61,313 bases of DNA from Bacillota bacterium (GTDB lineage Bacteria; Bacillota; Dethiobacteria; Dethiobacterales; Dethiobacteraceae), in contig JAAYMK010000001.1 in NCBI GenBank assembly GCA_012521405.1, forward strand, positions 1 through 61,313, in the 5' to 3' direction. Positions 35,109 through 43,400 of this stretch are shown here, in pieces (within the stretch, counting starts at the first letter, position 1; the number at the start of each line of letters is the position of its first letter). The position numbers and the translations under genes were made by a program. The notes under the pieces were generated by a model. That model searched no databases and had not been told where the DNA came from. It was given only the letters and a program-made list of their open reading frames with translations.

Positions 35109-36023
35109 TCAACTATTTTTTCCTTGCGCCACTGCCAAGGCAATTTTGCCTGCTAGCCGGGCATTTTCAATGAGTAAAGCCCGATTGGCTTCCAAGCTGC
35201 GGCCGCCTGATTTTTCCGCCAGACGTTTTAAGAAAAGCGGTGTCACATCCTGACCTCTAATGTGCTCTGCTTGCACTTCCTGTTCCACGGCGGCCAGCAA
35301 TTCCATTAAATCTTCATAAGGGATTTGTGCCGCTTCCGGAACCGGGTTACAAATCAGTACGGCGGCTGAAAGTCCCAATTCATCACGGGCCAGGGCGGTG
35401 GCGGCTATTTCCTGGGGCGAGTTAAGCGACAGGGGAAGTTTATACGGGGAAGAAGAGGCATAAAATGCCGGGAATGTTTTTGTTTTGTATCCAACCACTG
35501 TGGTGCCCATAGTTTCCAGATATTCTAGCGTCAACCCCAAATCCATAATGGCTTTGGCGCCGGAGGCAACCACAGTAAGGGGTGTACGGGCCAGTACGGT
35601 TAAATCGGCGGAAATATCAAAAGTTTGCGTTGCTCCACGATGCACACCGCCGATGCCCCCGGTAGCTAGCACACGTAAACCATAACGGTGAGCCAAATAA
35701 GCCGTGGCTGCCACCGTAGTACCGCCGCTCAGTTTTTTGACAACAATAACCGGTAATTCCCGCAATCCTATTTTAAAAACATTTTCCCTCTGCGCCAAAT
35801 CCTGCAGTTGTGTTTGTGACAAACCAAGAATTATTTCCCCCTGTAAGACACCAATGGTACAGGGGATAGCACCGGCCGAGGCCACTGCTTCCTCCATGGC
35901 CAGTACAGTTTCCAAGTTTAAAGGTTTTGGCAAACCGTGTGTTAATACAGCCGTTTCTAAAGCAACTAAAGGTTTTTGTTCACGCAAAGCAAAAATAATC
36001 TTTTCATTGATTTTAATGTTCAT
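35109..36023 (-). CDS. psuG: Pseudouridine-5'-phosphate glycosidase
   Basis: A 304-residue PsuG that splits pseudouridine 5'-phosphate into uracil and ribose 5-phosphate. Motifs: 'VALETAVLTHGLPKPLN', 'TIGVLQGEI', 'KKLSGGTTVAATAYLAHRYGLRVLATGGIGGVHRGA' (family blocks), 'DISADLTVLARTPLTVVASGAKAILD'-like, and 'NPVPEAAQIP'. The kinase PsuK, often beside it, is absent here. It is convergent with the ABC exporter, with stops only 2 bases apart. Confidence 0.95.
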   Translation of the reverse strand: MNIKINEKIIFALREQKPLVALETAVLTHGLPKPLNLETVLAMEEAVASAGAIPCTIGVLQGEIILGLSQTQLQDLAQRENVFKIGLRELPVIVVKKLSGGTTVAATAYLAHRYGLRVLATGGIGGVHRGATQTFDISADLTVLARTPLTVVASGAKAIMDLGLTLEYLETMGTTVVGYKTKTFPAFYASSSPYKLPLSLNSPQEIAATALARDELGLSAAVLICNPVPEAAQIPYEDLMELLAAVEQEVQAEHIRGQDVTPLFLKRLAEKSGGRSLEANRALLIENARLAGKIALAVAQGKNS

Positions 36024-36070
36024 AAAGCTACCCCTTCTTTAATTTACTGTATAGCTGAAAACTAGGAGAC

Positions 36071-36098
36071 AAAAATAACCCTTAAAAGGGTTATTTTT
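36071..36098 (-). terminator. Terminator after HD-GYP gene
   Basis: A 13-bp stem AAAAATAACCCTT/AAGGGTTATTTTT with a 2-base loop that can open. It is just past the HD-GYP stop on the minus strand, with T-rich flanks. Confidence 0.85.
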
Positions 36099-36102
36099 GT
36101 TA

Positions 36103-37209
36103 TTATATATCCAAAGGCAGTTCCCGATCGCGTTCTTTTTCGCTTAAGATCTCGGTAATAAATAAATTTTTTGTTTCCGCCAAATCGATATCAAAGGGTG
36201 ATGCATAAAAACGCCCGTTTTTGTTTTTACAGATTCTCACCACCGGTTGAAAAGGACGACCTTTTTTATTTTTCACCACTAAACCAAGATCACCGTTATT
36301 TAAACGCAAAGCCGTCCCCAGTGGATAAACAGCAATGTGGTCCAGGAAAAGACGTATCATTTCAGTATCATATGCCCCTTTAAAGCTGAGAATAATTTCC
36401 ACAGCTTTATGTGGAGGCAAAGCTTTTCTGTATGGCCGGTCTGCCGTTAGTGCATCAAAAACATCAACAATCATCACCAGGCGAGAATATTGATGAATTT
36501 CTTTTTTTACCAGCTGGTATGGATAGCCGGAACCGTCGCAACGCTCATGGTGTTGGAGGGCAATCTTAATACTGGTGGGCGCAATATTTGCTTGCTCGCT
36601 TAAGATATCATACCCAAAAAGCGGATGTCTTTTGATTTGCTCAAATTCAGCCGGTGTTAGGCTTCCCTCTTTCTTTAAAATATTTTCATCAACCCACAGT
36701 TTTCCCACATCGTGTAATAGCGCCCCTACCGCCATCTCCTTTAAATTGTTGCGGGAAAGCTGAAGTCCGGAAGCTACCAATAGAGACAGGATACAAACAT
36801 TTACGGAATGAGTAAATGTATAATCATCGGTGTAACGGATATTATCTAGATTATAAACAATATCTTTATTGGCTAAAACTTCATCTATCAGCTTTTCCAC
36901 GGTATTGAGGAATCTTCTGTTCATTAGCTGTCCGTATTCCAGACCGTTTGCTTTGAGACAGCCAAATGTTTTTTTCATCACTTTAATGGTTTGATGTTTT
37001 GTTACATCGGAAACAACCTGTACTTCTTCCACGTCCTCCATTAACGGGTCATAAACATATACATATTGTATATCCATACGTTGGAGCCCGGCAATATACA
37101 TGCCTTTCAGCTCTACGCCTTTGTTGAGTAAAAGCTGCCCGTCAGGACCATAGATTGCTTTGGCAAGTATCATACCCGGCCTTAATCGACAAATTCTCAT
37201 TTTTCGCAT
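36103..37209 (-). CDS. HD-GYP domain protein, probable c-di-GMP phosphodiesterase
   Basis: A 368-residue cytoplasmic protein with an N-terminal DUF3391-like region ('ICRLRPGMILAKAIYGPDGQLLLNKGV') and an HD-GYP domain with all key residues: 'THSVNV' (His134), HDVGK (166-170), 'RHPLFGYDIL', and 'HHERCDGSGYP' (220-230), followed by 'VFDALTADRPYRKA'. A PilZ-free C-terminal beta domain ('LNNGDLGLVVKN') ends it. It probably degrades cyclic di-GMP. ATG 37209 follows AGGAG. Monocistronic. Confidence 0.9.
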   Translation of the reverse strand: MRKMRICRLRPGMILAKAIYGPDGQLLLNKGVELKGMYIAGLQRMDIQYVYVYDPLMEDVEEVQVVSDVTKHQTIKVMKKTFGCLKANGLEYGQLMNRRFLNTVEKLIDEVLANKDIVYNLDNIRYTDDYTFTHSVNVCILSLLVASGLQLSRNNLKEMAVGALLHDVGKLWVDENILKKEGSLTPAEFEQIKRHPLFGYDILSEQANIAPTSIKIALQHHERCDGSGYPYQLVKKEIHQYSRLVMIVDVFDALTADRPYRKALPPHKAVEIILSFKGAYDTEMIRLFLDHIAVYPLGTALRLNNGDLGLVVKNKKGRPFQPVVRICKNKNGRFYASPFDIDLAETKNLFITEILSEKERDRELPLDI

Positions 37210-37428
37210 AACTTTAACTCCTACATCAAAATTCTAATAATTTCTACGTCTTTCCCTAAAATTACCCATATAAAGTTCGACTTGTTTTCTGTTTTTCCTC
37301 TTTTTACAACTAAATTGGCAAAAACCGTGATAAATGAAAAATATTTCACGAAAACAGATTCTATTAATATTTACCTTAAGTTCTATAATATGATAAACTT
37401 GATAAAAAAACATAAGGAGGAATAGACC

Positions 37429-37587
37429 TTGGAAAAATGGGTTTGCACTGTTTGCGGTTATGTTTATGATCCTGAAGTGGGCGATCCCGAAAACGGCATT
37501 GCACCCGGCACTGACTTTGCAGATCTCCCCGATGACTGGGTATGCCCGGATTGCGGCGTAGGCAAAGATCTGTTTGAAAAAGAGTAG
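37429..37587 (+). CDS. Rubredoxin
   Basis: A 52-residue rubredoxin, full length for the family: '[17 protein letters not shown]' and '[14 protein letters not shown]' give the two CxxC(G/P) knuckles that bind one iron, with the conserved aromatic residues between. It is an electron carrier, usually in oxygen or superoxide defence in anaerobes. It starts at TTG 37429 after AAGGAGG (spacing 8), which is why a simple ATG search misses it. A -10-like TATAAT lies at 37384-37389. Its own terminator follows. Confidence 0.95.
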   Translation: MEKWVCTVCGYVYDPEVGDPENGIAPGTDFADLPDDWVCPDCGVGKDLFEKE

Positions 37588-37598
37588 ACAAGCACCTA

Positions 37599-37631
37599 AA
37601 AGTCTGACTCCTAGATTAGGGTCAGACTTTC
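37599..37631 (+). terminator. Terminator after rubredoxin gene
   Basis: A stem AAGTCTGAC with GTCAGACTT (about 37600-37608 and 37621-37629) around a 12-base partly paired loop, then TTT. Confidence 0.7.
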
Positions 37632-37751
37632 AGCTTTCCCGGCAAATCTGCCTCCCTAAACACCAAAAAGGGTTTAAACTGTTGTTGTGGAATAAAGAAT
37701 AAAATTTTGCCTAAGCTTGAGGAAATATTTACTGACACAGAAGGAGGAGTT

Positions 37752-38585
37752 ATGTCTAAAGCAAAAGCACTAACAATTGCCGGTTCTGATTCCGGCGGCG
37801 GAGCCGGCATCCAAACTGATTTAAAAACTTTTGCCGCCTTAAATACCTATGGCACCAGTGTCATCACGGCCCTGACGGCACAAAATACCAAAGGTGTACA
37901 CGGTATCCATACTGTACCAAAGGATTTTGTGCAAAGCCAAATGGATGCAGTTCTTTCCGATATTCCCGTCAACGCCATCAAAACGGGCATGTTGTCTGAA
38001 GCAGGCATTATTGAAACTGTTGCTGAACGCCTCAAGTATTACCAAGTGGACAAACTGGTGGTGGATCCTGTGATGGTTGCCGAAAGCGGCGACCGGCTCC
38101 TTGCCGAAAATGCCGTGGAAGCTTTAAAAGCTAAACTAATCCCCCTAGCTTTAATCATCACACCAAACCTGGCGGAAGCCGGGGCGCTGCTGGGTCGGCA
38201 ACTGCACACTGTTGACGACATGGTTACAGCCGCCCGTGAATTGCACCGTTTGGGACCACGGTTTGTCCTGGTTAAGGGGGGCCATTTGCCCGGGGAGGAA
38301 AAGATTGATATCTTCTTTGACGGCAAGCATATTCACCGCCTGGTGGAGAAAAAGATTGACACCATCCACACCCATGGCACCGGTTGCACTTATGCCGCTG
38401 CCATTACCGCCTACCTGGCCCACGGTTTACCGCCCCTCACGGCGGTACAAAAAGCCAAAGTTTTTATTACACAAGCCATTAAACACGGTATTGCCGTGGG
38501 CAGTGGTTACGGCCCCACCAATCCCATGGGAGCATTGTGGGAGGAACTGGAACACTACCGCGCCAAATATGCGCAAAAAAATTAA
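37752..38585 (+). CDS. thiD: Hydroxymethylpyrimidine/phosphomethylpyrimidine kinase
   Basis: A 277-residue ribokinase-fold ThiD of thiamine synthesis and salvage. Motifs: 'ALTIAGSDSGGGAGIQTDLKTF', 'NTYGTSVITALTAQNT', 'KTGMLSEAGIIETVAERL', 'VVDPVMVAESGDRLL', 'LITPNLAEAGALLG', 'VLVKGGHLPG' and the anion-hole 'THGTGCTYAAAITAYLA'. ATG 37752 has AAGGAGGAG. No TPP riboswitch is visible upstream, and no other thi gene is present in the window. Confidence 0.94.
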   Translation: MSKAKALTIAGSDSGGGAGIQTDLKTFAALNTYGTSVITALTAQNTKGVHGIHTVPKDFVQSQMDAVLSDIPVNAIKTGMLSEAGIIETVAERLKYYQVDKLVVDPVMVAESGDRLLAENAVEALKAKLIPLALIITPNLAEAGALLGRQLHTVDDMVTAARELHRLGPRFVLVKGGHLPGEEKIDIFFDGKHIHRLVEKKIDTIHTHGTGCTYAAAITAYLAHGLPPLTAVQKAKVFITQAIKHGIAVGSGYGPTNPMGALWEELEHYRAKYAQKN

Positions 38586-38611
38586 CTGCCGGAAATCACC
38601 GGCAGTTTTTT
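38585..38611. terminator. Terminator after thiD, usable on both strands
   Basis: An 8-bp stem ACTGCCGG/CCGGCAGT (38585-38592 with 38599-38606) followed by TTTTTT on the plus strand. Confidence 0.85.
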
Positions 38612-38618
38612 GCTTCCC

Positions 38619-39347
38619 CTACAATTGGTAAACGGCAGCCGGTTGCGCAAGTTCACAGGCGGCGAATTCCTTTTGCGCTTCCTGCAATGTAAGTTTTGGA
38701 TCTCGATCAGGAAAAAGATGGGTTAAAATTAAGCGTTTAACCCCGCCTTCCCGGGCGATTTGCCCGGCCTGTGCAGCGGTAAGGTGATTGCTAGCCCCGC
38801 TTTTGCGTTCTGCTTCCAGGAAATTGGCTTCACACAGGAAAAGATCTGCTCCTTCTACAGCAGCCGTCATTGCAGGAAAATATTCGGAGTCTCCCGAATA
38901 AACAAATTTCTTTTGCCCTGCTGTAACGGTAACCAAGTATGACGGTACAGAATGCACAGTGGGTGTAAAAGAAATTTGCAGGCGGCCAATTTCCAGTTCT
39001 GTCTTTTCATGAATAGGTTCCGCTTGCAAAAAAGTCTTATAGTTTAAAGAAGTAAAAATCTCCCGGGGTTCTTCCGGCGCATAAACGATAAGAGGCATAT
39101 TTATCTCCTGGTTATGCAGCATCAATGCATATTTTAAAATTACCAGGTCACCATAGTGATCGGCATGGAGATGCGTGACGATTACAGCGGATAATTCCCA
39201 CGGTTCAAGGTAGTACCGCAGGCGGCTGAAAACACCATTGCCGCAATCTAAAAGAATGGCCGTCTCTTGATCCTGCAGCAAATAACCTGAACAGCATTGC
39301 CCTGCCGGCGGGTACGGACCGTAGCATCCAAGTACAGTTATTTTCAT
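38619..39347 (-). CDS. MBL-fold hydrolase, RNase Z-like group
   Basis: A 242-residue MBL-fold protein with 'VTHLHADHYGDLVIL' (HxHxDH), 'YSGDSEYFPAM', 'LFLCEANFLE' and 'LILTHLFPDRDP' as metal-site regions, close to RNase Z/phosphodiesterase-type MBL proteins. The short length and the lack of a clear exosite arm do not support a tRNase Z call. ATG 39347 follows GGGGTG. Convergent with thiD. Confidence 0.82.
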   Translation of the reverse strand: MKITVLGCYGPYPPAGQCCSGYLLQDQETAILLDCGNGVFSRLRYYLEPWELSAVIVTHLHADHYGDLVILKYALMLHNQEINMPLIVYAPEEPREIFTSLNYKTFLQAEPIHEKTELEIGRLQISFTPTVHSVPSYLVTVTAGQKKFVYSGDSEYFPAMTAAVEGADLFLCEANFLEAERKSGASNHLTAAQAGQIAREGGVKRLILTHLFPDRDPKLTLQEAQKEFAACELAQPAAVYQL

Positions 39348-39657
39348 GCAATAAACACCCCACATTTTCCTTGTTTAGGTCTTTTTTTTTATTATCGCCC
39401 AATTATTTTTTTATTTAATTTGTGCAAAAATTCGCAACACAAGCAAAGATTAACAGCATTTTTTTAAAAAACAGTGGCACGCTAACTAAAAATTCAGCAA
39501 AAAAATTTTTCTTTGGCAGGCATGGTAAAGTTTAATGCGTAAGATTTTTACCGTTTATGCAGATAATAAATTGTGAGGCAGACAAATGACCTCCCATGGA
39601 AATAGTTGCCTAAGCACAGTAGCTCACACAAAATAATACCCTAGGGGGTGCAGCCAG

Positions 39658-39828
39658 ATGTCTTTTTATCCGGAACCCTGGAAGGTAGAAGATAATCCGG
39701 ACGTGGAAATTGCAGAAGACATGTCTGCAATGGAGGCATTAAGCCCTCCCTACGAACCGGCCGGCAAAAGCCATCAATCACTTTTTCGCCGTTACTGGGA
39801 AAGGCTCGTCAGAAACTACAATAGGTAA
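39658..39828 (+). CDS. Small 56-residue protein, unknown
   Basis: An acidic N-terminal part (Glu/Asp-rich, residues 6-26, with 'PPYEPAGKS' in the middle) and a basic, aromatic tail 'SLFRRYWERLVRNYNR'. ATG 39658 has GGGGGTG 9 bases upstream, and the stop is only 5 bases before the next start, which argues that it is a real gene in an operon with the ATP-grasp-like gene. I do not recognise the family. It could be a small spore protein or the peptide substrate of the downstream enzyme; neither is shown. Confidence 0.6.
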   Translation: MSFYPEPWKVEDNPDVEIAEDMSAMEALSPPYEPAGKSHQSLFRRYWERLVRNYNR

Positions 39829-39833
39829 AAAAG

Positions 39834-40874
39834 ATGCAAAAAGTCTGCATTGCCGTTCATCATGATCTGCTGGCTGCCGCATTGGCAGTAAAAAAGGTAG
39901 AACGGCCATTAAGCACACCGGAAACACTGCAGGCATGTGCCCAAAGGTACCAGGCCCCGGATGCTCCTTATCCCGCCTGGTACCTTTTCGGCTGTCAGCA
40001 AAAAGGGGTGCAGGGATTAGTTAATCTCTATACCCGGCAAGGGAAAAGTGTGTTTTTATGTCCGGATCATTTATTGCATCGCCATGTGGAAGCTGACATG
40101 ATTGATGTGCAATTATGTACTTTACCGGATTTACTTTATGCAGAATTTCTTAGCCAAGGCAAAAAAATAGTTGGCTATTTACCTGCTTCCTTTGCTTCCA
40201 AAGCATTTTTGGCAAATAAACTGCAAGGGCAAAAGGGCAATAAATTTCTGCCGGTACAAAGGGTTTATACAAAAGACAGCGACCCTTTTTTGCCTGCTGC
40301 AAATATTAAGTTCTGGATTATCAAAGCACCTTATGGTTCCGCCGGCAAAAGCAGTACCGGTATTCCCTATACCGTCTGGAAAGCTGAATATTTACAGGAG
40401 AAACTGCCCAAGCTGCTTGCCAAGCTGCATGGGGAACAACTACTTATTTGCAGTGAGTTTATTGTCACACATGACCCGTACGCTGCTTGTGCCGATCATG
40501 TAGTACATAAAATGCCCTTTTTCAGCCTACCCGGCTATGGCGTAAAGGCTTATGGTCAGTATTGCCAAAAATTTATCTCACACTGTAACTGGGATGCTTT
40601 AGAAAAAAAGCATGTTCTACCTTTAGGCGATTTTATTAAAAAAACAACTATAACTACCGGCAAAATTAATACGATTAAACTATTTCCGGAGTTTATGCAG
40701 GCTTTATCTTTTCATCAAGGCTGTGTTATCTTTTCCGTGGATTTCATGGTACCCCCGGACGGAATCCCCCGCTTTCTTGAATCAAATAAACTGGCGGCAA
40801 CCTTTGCCGAAAAATTTGACCCGCACCTGCCGCCACTGATAGATTACTACGCAAGCCGTTCCCTTTATACATAA
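39834..40874 (+). CDS. ATP-grasp-like ligase family protein
   Basis: A 346-residue protein with ATP-grasp landmarks: 'WIIKAPYGSAGKSSTG' near 160 (phosphate-binding loop and ATP Lys), 'LLICSEFIV' near 210, and 'VIFSVDFMVPPDGIPRFLESNKLAATFAEKF' near 300, where the acidic and Asn metal ligands fall (ExN pattern). Such enzymes join a carboxylate to an amine through an acylphosphate. Spore-coat YheC/YheD proteins of Bacilli share this fold, but the match is not close enough to name. It starts 5 bases after the small upstream gene and is followed by a DUF1657 gene, which points to a sporulation-linked operon. Confidence 0.65.
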   Translation: MQKVCIAVHHDLLAAALAVKKVERPLSTPETLQACAQRYQAPDAPYPAWYLFGCQQKGVQGLVNLYTRQGKSVFLCPDHLLHRHVEADMIDVQLCTLPDLLYAEFLSQGKKIVGYLPASFASKAFLANKLQGQKGNKFLPVQRVYTKDSDPFLPAANIKFWIIKAPYGSAGKSSTGIPYTVWKAEYLQEKLPKLLAKLHGEQLLICSEFIVTHDPYAACADHVVHKMPFFSLPGYGVKAYGQYCQKFISHCNWDALEKKHVLPLGDFIKKTTITTGKINTIKLFPEFMQALSFHQGCVIFSVDFMVPPDGIPRFLESNKLAATFAEKFDPHLPPLIDYYASRSLYT

Positions 40875-40935
40875 AAGCATTTTAGGAACAAAAAATAAAA
40901 CACCGGTTCCACTAAAACTTGCGAGGTGAAGTAAA

Positions 40936-41118
40936 ATGACTGACTACCGCCAACTTGTAGAAAACTCCATTGAAAAATGCCAGAGTTCGGCAGCCGATTT
41001 ACGTGTTGCCGCCAAAAAAACTGAAAATACTGCCGCCAAAAATTCTTTTGCACAAGTGGCAAAAGATTTGGAAGCATGCGTACAAAAATGTCGCATGGCC
41101 CTAAAACAATTGTCTTAA
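40936..41118 (+). CDS. DUF1657 domain protein
   Basis: A 60-residue helical protein 'YRQLVENSIEKCQSSAADLRVAA..KKTENTAAKNSFAQVAKDLE' that matches DUF1657, a family found only in spore formers and often beside spoVA genes. Paired Cys residues are present. ATG 40936 follows GAGGTGA. It ends the short operon begun at 39658. Confidence 0.8.
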   Translation: MTDYRQLVENSIEKCQSSAADLRVAAKKTENTAAKNSFAQVAKDLEACVQKCRMALKQLS

Positions 41119-41127
41119 ATGCTGGCT

Positions 41128-41159
41128 AAAACCCCTGGAGTCTCACAGGGGTTTTACTT
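41128..41159 (+). terminator. Rho-independent terminator
   Basis: A 10-bp stem AAAACCCCTG/CAGGGGTTTT (41128-41137 with 41146-41155) and a T-rich end. Confidence 0.85.
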
Positions 41160-41162
41160 TGC

Positions 41163-41777
41163 CTACAAGCGTGTTTTTCTTTTACGCCTATACAGCCACA
41201 CAAAAATACAAGTCAGCAGAGCGACAATAATTAGTAAAACTACGAAAATAAGTAGATATTCCGGGCCGTATTGCGCCCAAAAACGCTTAACTAAACCGGT
41301 GAGAAAAATAGAAAAAGCAATGGCCAAAGCACAATAAATACTACCACCAATAAAAGTGTAAAGAATAAACTTTTGCACTTTCATTCTCATGGCTCCGGCG
41401 GGAATGGAAATCCAAGTACGTGTGGTGCCAAACCACTGGGCAAAAATAATGGAGATTTCCCCCCAGGTCTGCAGTTTTTCCCAAAGCTGCATATTACGCG
41501 GCCGGTACCTAAAGCAAGGTAAATGTAAATAACGTCCCAGTGCTCCTCCCCAATAACCTATGTAATAACCGGCAATACTACCCAGCACTAATCCGGAAGT
41601 TGTAATCAAAAGAATTTCCCAGTAAGTAGCTGTGCCGCTGGCAATTAATGTTCCGGCCGTCAGTGTTAATAAGGCGGAAGCAAAGGGAATCCCAAGGCTT
41701 TCCAAAAACATGCCAATGCCCAAACCCCAAACACCGTAATTTTGGGTAAAGGCAATGATTTGCTGAATAAATCCCAA
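41163..41777 (-). CDS. DedA family membrane protein
   Basis: A 204-residue membrane protein of the DedA/VTT family, thought to move phospholipids or undecaprenyl phosphate across the membrane. Typical regions: 'LGIGMFLESLGIPFASALLTLTAGTL', 'GLVLGSIAGYYIGYWGGALGRYL', 'FAQWFGTTRTWISIPAGAMRM' (the GxxR..xxxPAG motif with re-entrant loop) and 'GSIYCALAIAF'. It starts at TTG 41777 behind AAAGGAG. Convergent with the DUF1657 operon. Confidence 0.88.
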   Translation of the reverse strand: MGFIQQIIAFTQNYGVWGLGIGMFLESLGIPFASALLTLTAGTLIASGTATYWEILLITTSGLVLGSIAGYYIGYWGGALGRYLHLPCFRYRPRNMQLWEKLQTWGEISIIFAQWFGTTRTWISIPAGAMRMKVQKFILYTFIGGSIYCALAIAFSIFLTGLVKRFWAQYGPEYLLIFVVLLIIVALLTCIFVWLYRRKRKTRL

Positions 41778-41908
41778 GGCCTGCTCACTCCTTTTTCGTC
41801 TCAGCGGCCGTGCTTATTGTATCATAATGCCTGCCCTGGCAACAATATGAAATTTTCTGATCTTACACTTTTGTTATATGTCTTTCGCCTCGCGAATTTG
41901 CATTTCTA

Positions 41909-41917
41909 TGGTATAAT
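41909..41917 (+). promoter_or_regulatory. Extended -10 promoter of amidohydrolase gene
   Basis: TGGTATAAT is a perfect extended -10 element (TGnTATAAT). No good -35 box lies 17 bases upstream, which is usual for this promoter type. The start codon is 25 bases on. Confidence 0.55.
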
Positions 41918-41941
41918 TAAACAGGTAAGGAGGCAAATCAT

Positions 41942-43057
41942 ATGCAAATTATTTCTCTGCCGGAACAGGCAGCCATTACATATAAATATTTCTGGGACGG
42001 TTCATCACCGTCCATAAAGGAAAACGGAACGCTTTATGTGGAAAACGGCAGAATTTCTACAAAAGTAAAGGAAGCAGTCCCTTCTTCCGCTTGGGATTTT
42101 AGTAATTATTTTTTGCTGCCGGCACTGATTGATGGTCATGTGCATTTAATGCTGCCGGAAACAGCACAAAATTATGCCGAGCGCCTGCGCTGTTACTTAA
42201 ATGCAGGTGTTTATGCCATCAGAGATGCCGGTAATAAGCATGGTTTTATTGAGATTACTGAACCTTGCCTGGTTTTACAAGCAGGATTTGCCCTCTATAA
42301 AAAAGGTCATTATGGTTCAGCTTTGGGTCTTGGTGTCAGCACCATGGATGAAGCACTGGCAGCCATAGACCAATTGGCCGCTCAAGGGGCTGCCCACATC
42401 AAAATCATGGCCTCAGGCATCTTTAGCTTTCGCCATTATGGGAAAACCGGAGCGGCAACCTTTACCGTTTCCGAATTAAAACACATCGTAAACAGGGCCC
42501 AAAGTTACAACCTTCCGGTCATGGCCCACGCAAGCGGTGATGAAGCTGTACGCCGCTGCCTTGAAGCCCAAGTTACAACCATAGAACATGGTTATTTTAT
42601 GTCTGCAGACACCTTACGGCACTTGGCCGCCTCGGAGACTTTCTGGCTACCCACCCTGGCTCCGGTAAAAGCACAACTGGCCACCCCCAATTTGGCGGCA
42701 AAACTGACACCCAAGATGCATGATGTCATTAAACGTTCTTATGAACGGCACAGCCGTTTAGTGGGAGAAGCCGGCGCTTTAGGAGTAAAAATTGTTGCCG
42801 GCACCGATGCCGGTGCCCCCGGTGTGGAGCATGGAAAAAGTCTTGCCTGGGAAATCTCTTTGCTGCATGAAGCAGGTTTATCCAAATATGCAGCTTTACA
42901 GGCGGCAACTACTTTGGCAGCAGCAGCATGTAAGCTTACCGATGCGGGCACGCTTACGGCCGGCAAAAAGCCCTATATTTTAGCTGTTGCCGGCAACCCA
43001 TTGACAGATCCCACTGTTTTGCAAAAACCTGTCGCCCTCTTGCTAGGACCCAATTAA
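41942..43057 (+). CDS. Amidohydrolase family protein
   Basis: A 371-residue metal-dependent hydrolase of the imidazolonepropionase/prolidase-like group. Metal and active-site motifs: 'ALIDGHVHLML' near 60, a Lys in 'HIKIMASGIFS', 'PVMAHASGDEAVRRCLEAQVTTIEHGY', 'AGTDAGAPG', and the ending 'AGTLTAGKKPYILAVAGNPLTD'. The substrate is unknown. ATG 41942 follows AAGGAGG. Three genes follow on the same strand at short distances (zinc-ribbon protein and FemAB-type transferase). Confidence 0.85.
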   Translation: MQIISLPEQAAITYKYFWDGSSPSIKENGTLYVENGRISTKVKEAVPSSAWDFSNYFLLPALIDGHVHLMLPETAQNYAERLRCYLNAGVYAIRDAGNKHGFIEITEPCLVLQAGFALYKKGHYGSALGLGVSTMDEALAAIDQLAAQGAAHIKIMASGIFSFRHYGKTGAATFTVSELKHIVNRAQSYNLPVMAHASGDEAVRRCLEAQVTTIEHGYFMSADTLRHLAASETFWLPTLAPVKAQLATPNLAAKLTPKMHDVIKRSYERHSRLVGEAGALGVKIVAGTDAGAPGVEHGKSLAWEISLLHEAGLSKYAALQAATTLAAAACKLTDAGTLTAGKKPYILAVAGNPLTDPTVLQKPVALLLGPN

Positions 43058-43131
43058 TAGTTTAAACATGATCATTTTAATCACGGCATTAATTCTTTCC
43101 CCTTTTGGGCACACTAAGGAGCAAAACAGGG

Positions 43132-43371
43132 GTGAGAAAACTGGACAAGCAGATTTGTTTATATTGCAATGCTTTAGCCGAGCTACACTTAAATTGCCCT
43201 GCCTGCGGCGGCGCCATGGAAGATTATGGCGCTCTCCAAGATATTCTCGGGCCGTATGCTCCCTATGAAGAAAATGAGGCACCAAGGGAAAATTATTCCT
43301 GCATTCATCAACTATACTGCCCCAATTGTCATGAAACCTATCAATATCACATTTCTACAGAAAATAATTAG
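43132..43371 (+). CDS. Small zinc-ribbon-like protein
   Basis: About 79 residues with three CxxC pairs: 'CLYC', 'CPACGG' and 'CPNC', spaced like a double zinc ribbon. There is no recognisable enzymatic domain. GTG 43132 with AAGGAG about 10 bases upstream is the best start; TTG 43105 and CTG 43144 are alternatives. Its stop lies 30 bases before the FemAB-type gene. Confidence 0.6.
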   Translation: MRKLDKQICLYCNALAELHLNCPACGGAMEDYGALQDILGPYAPYEENEAPRENYSCIHQLYCPNCHETYQYHISTENN

Positions 43372-43400
43372 TGTCAATCTCTTCTCCTGGAGGCTTACTT

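Noticed and set aside
37632-37751. TPP riboswitch upstream of thiD
   Set aside because: The conserved CUGAGA and downstream TPP-box sequences are not present.
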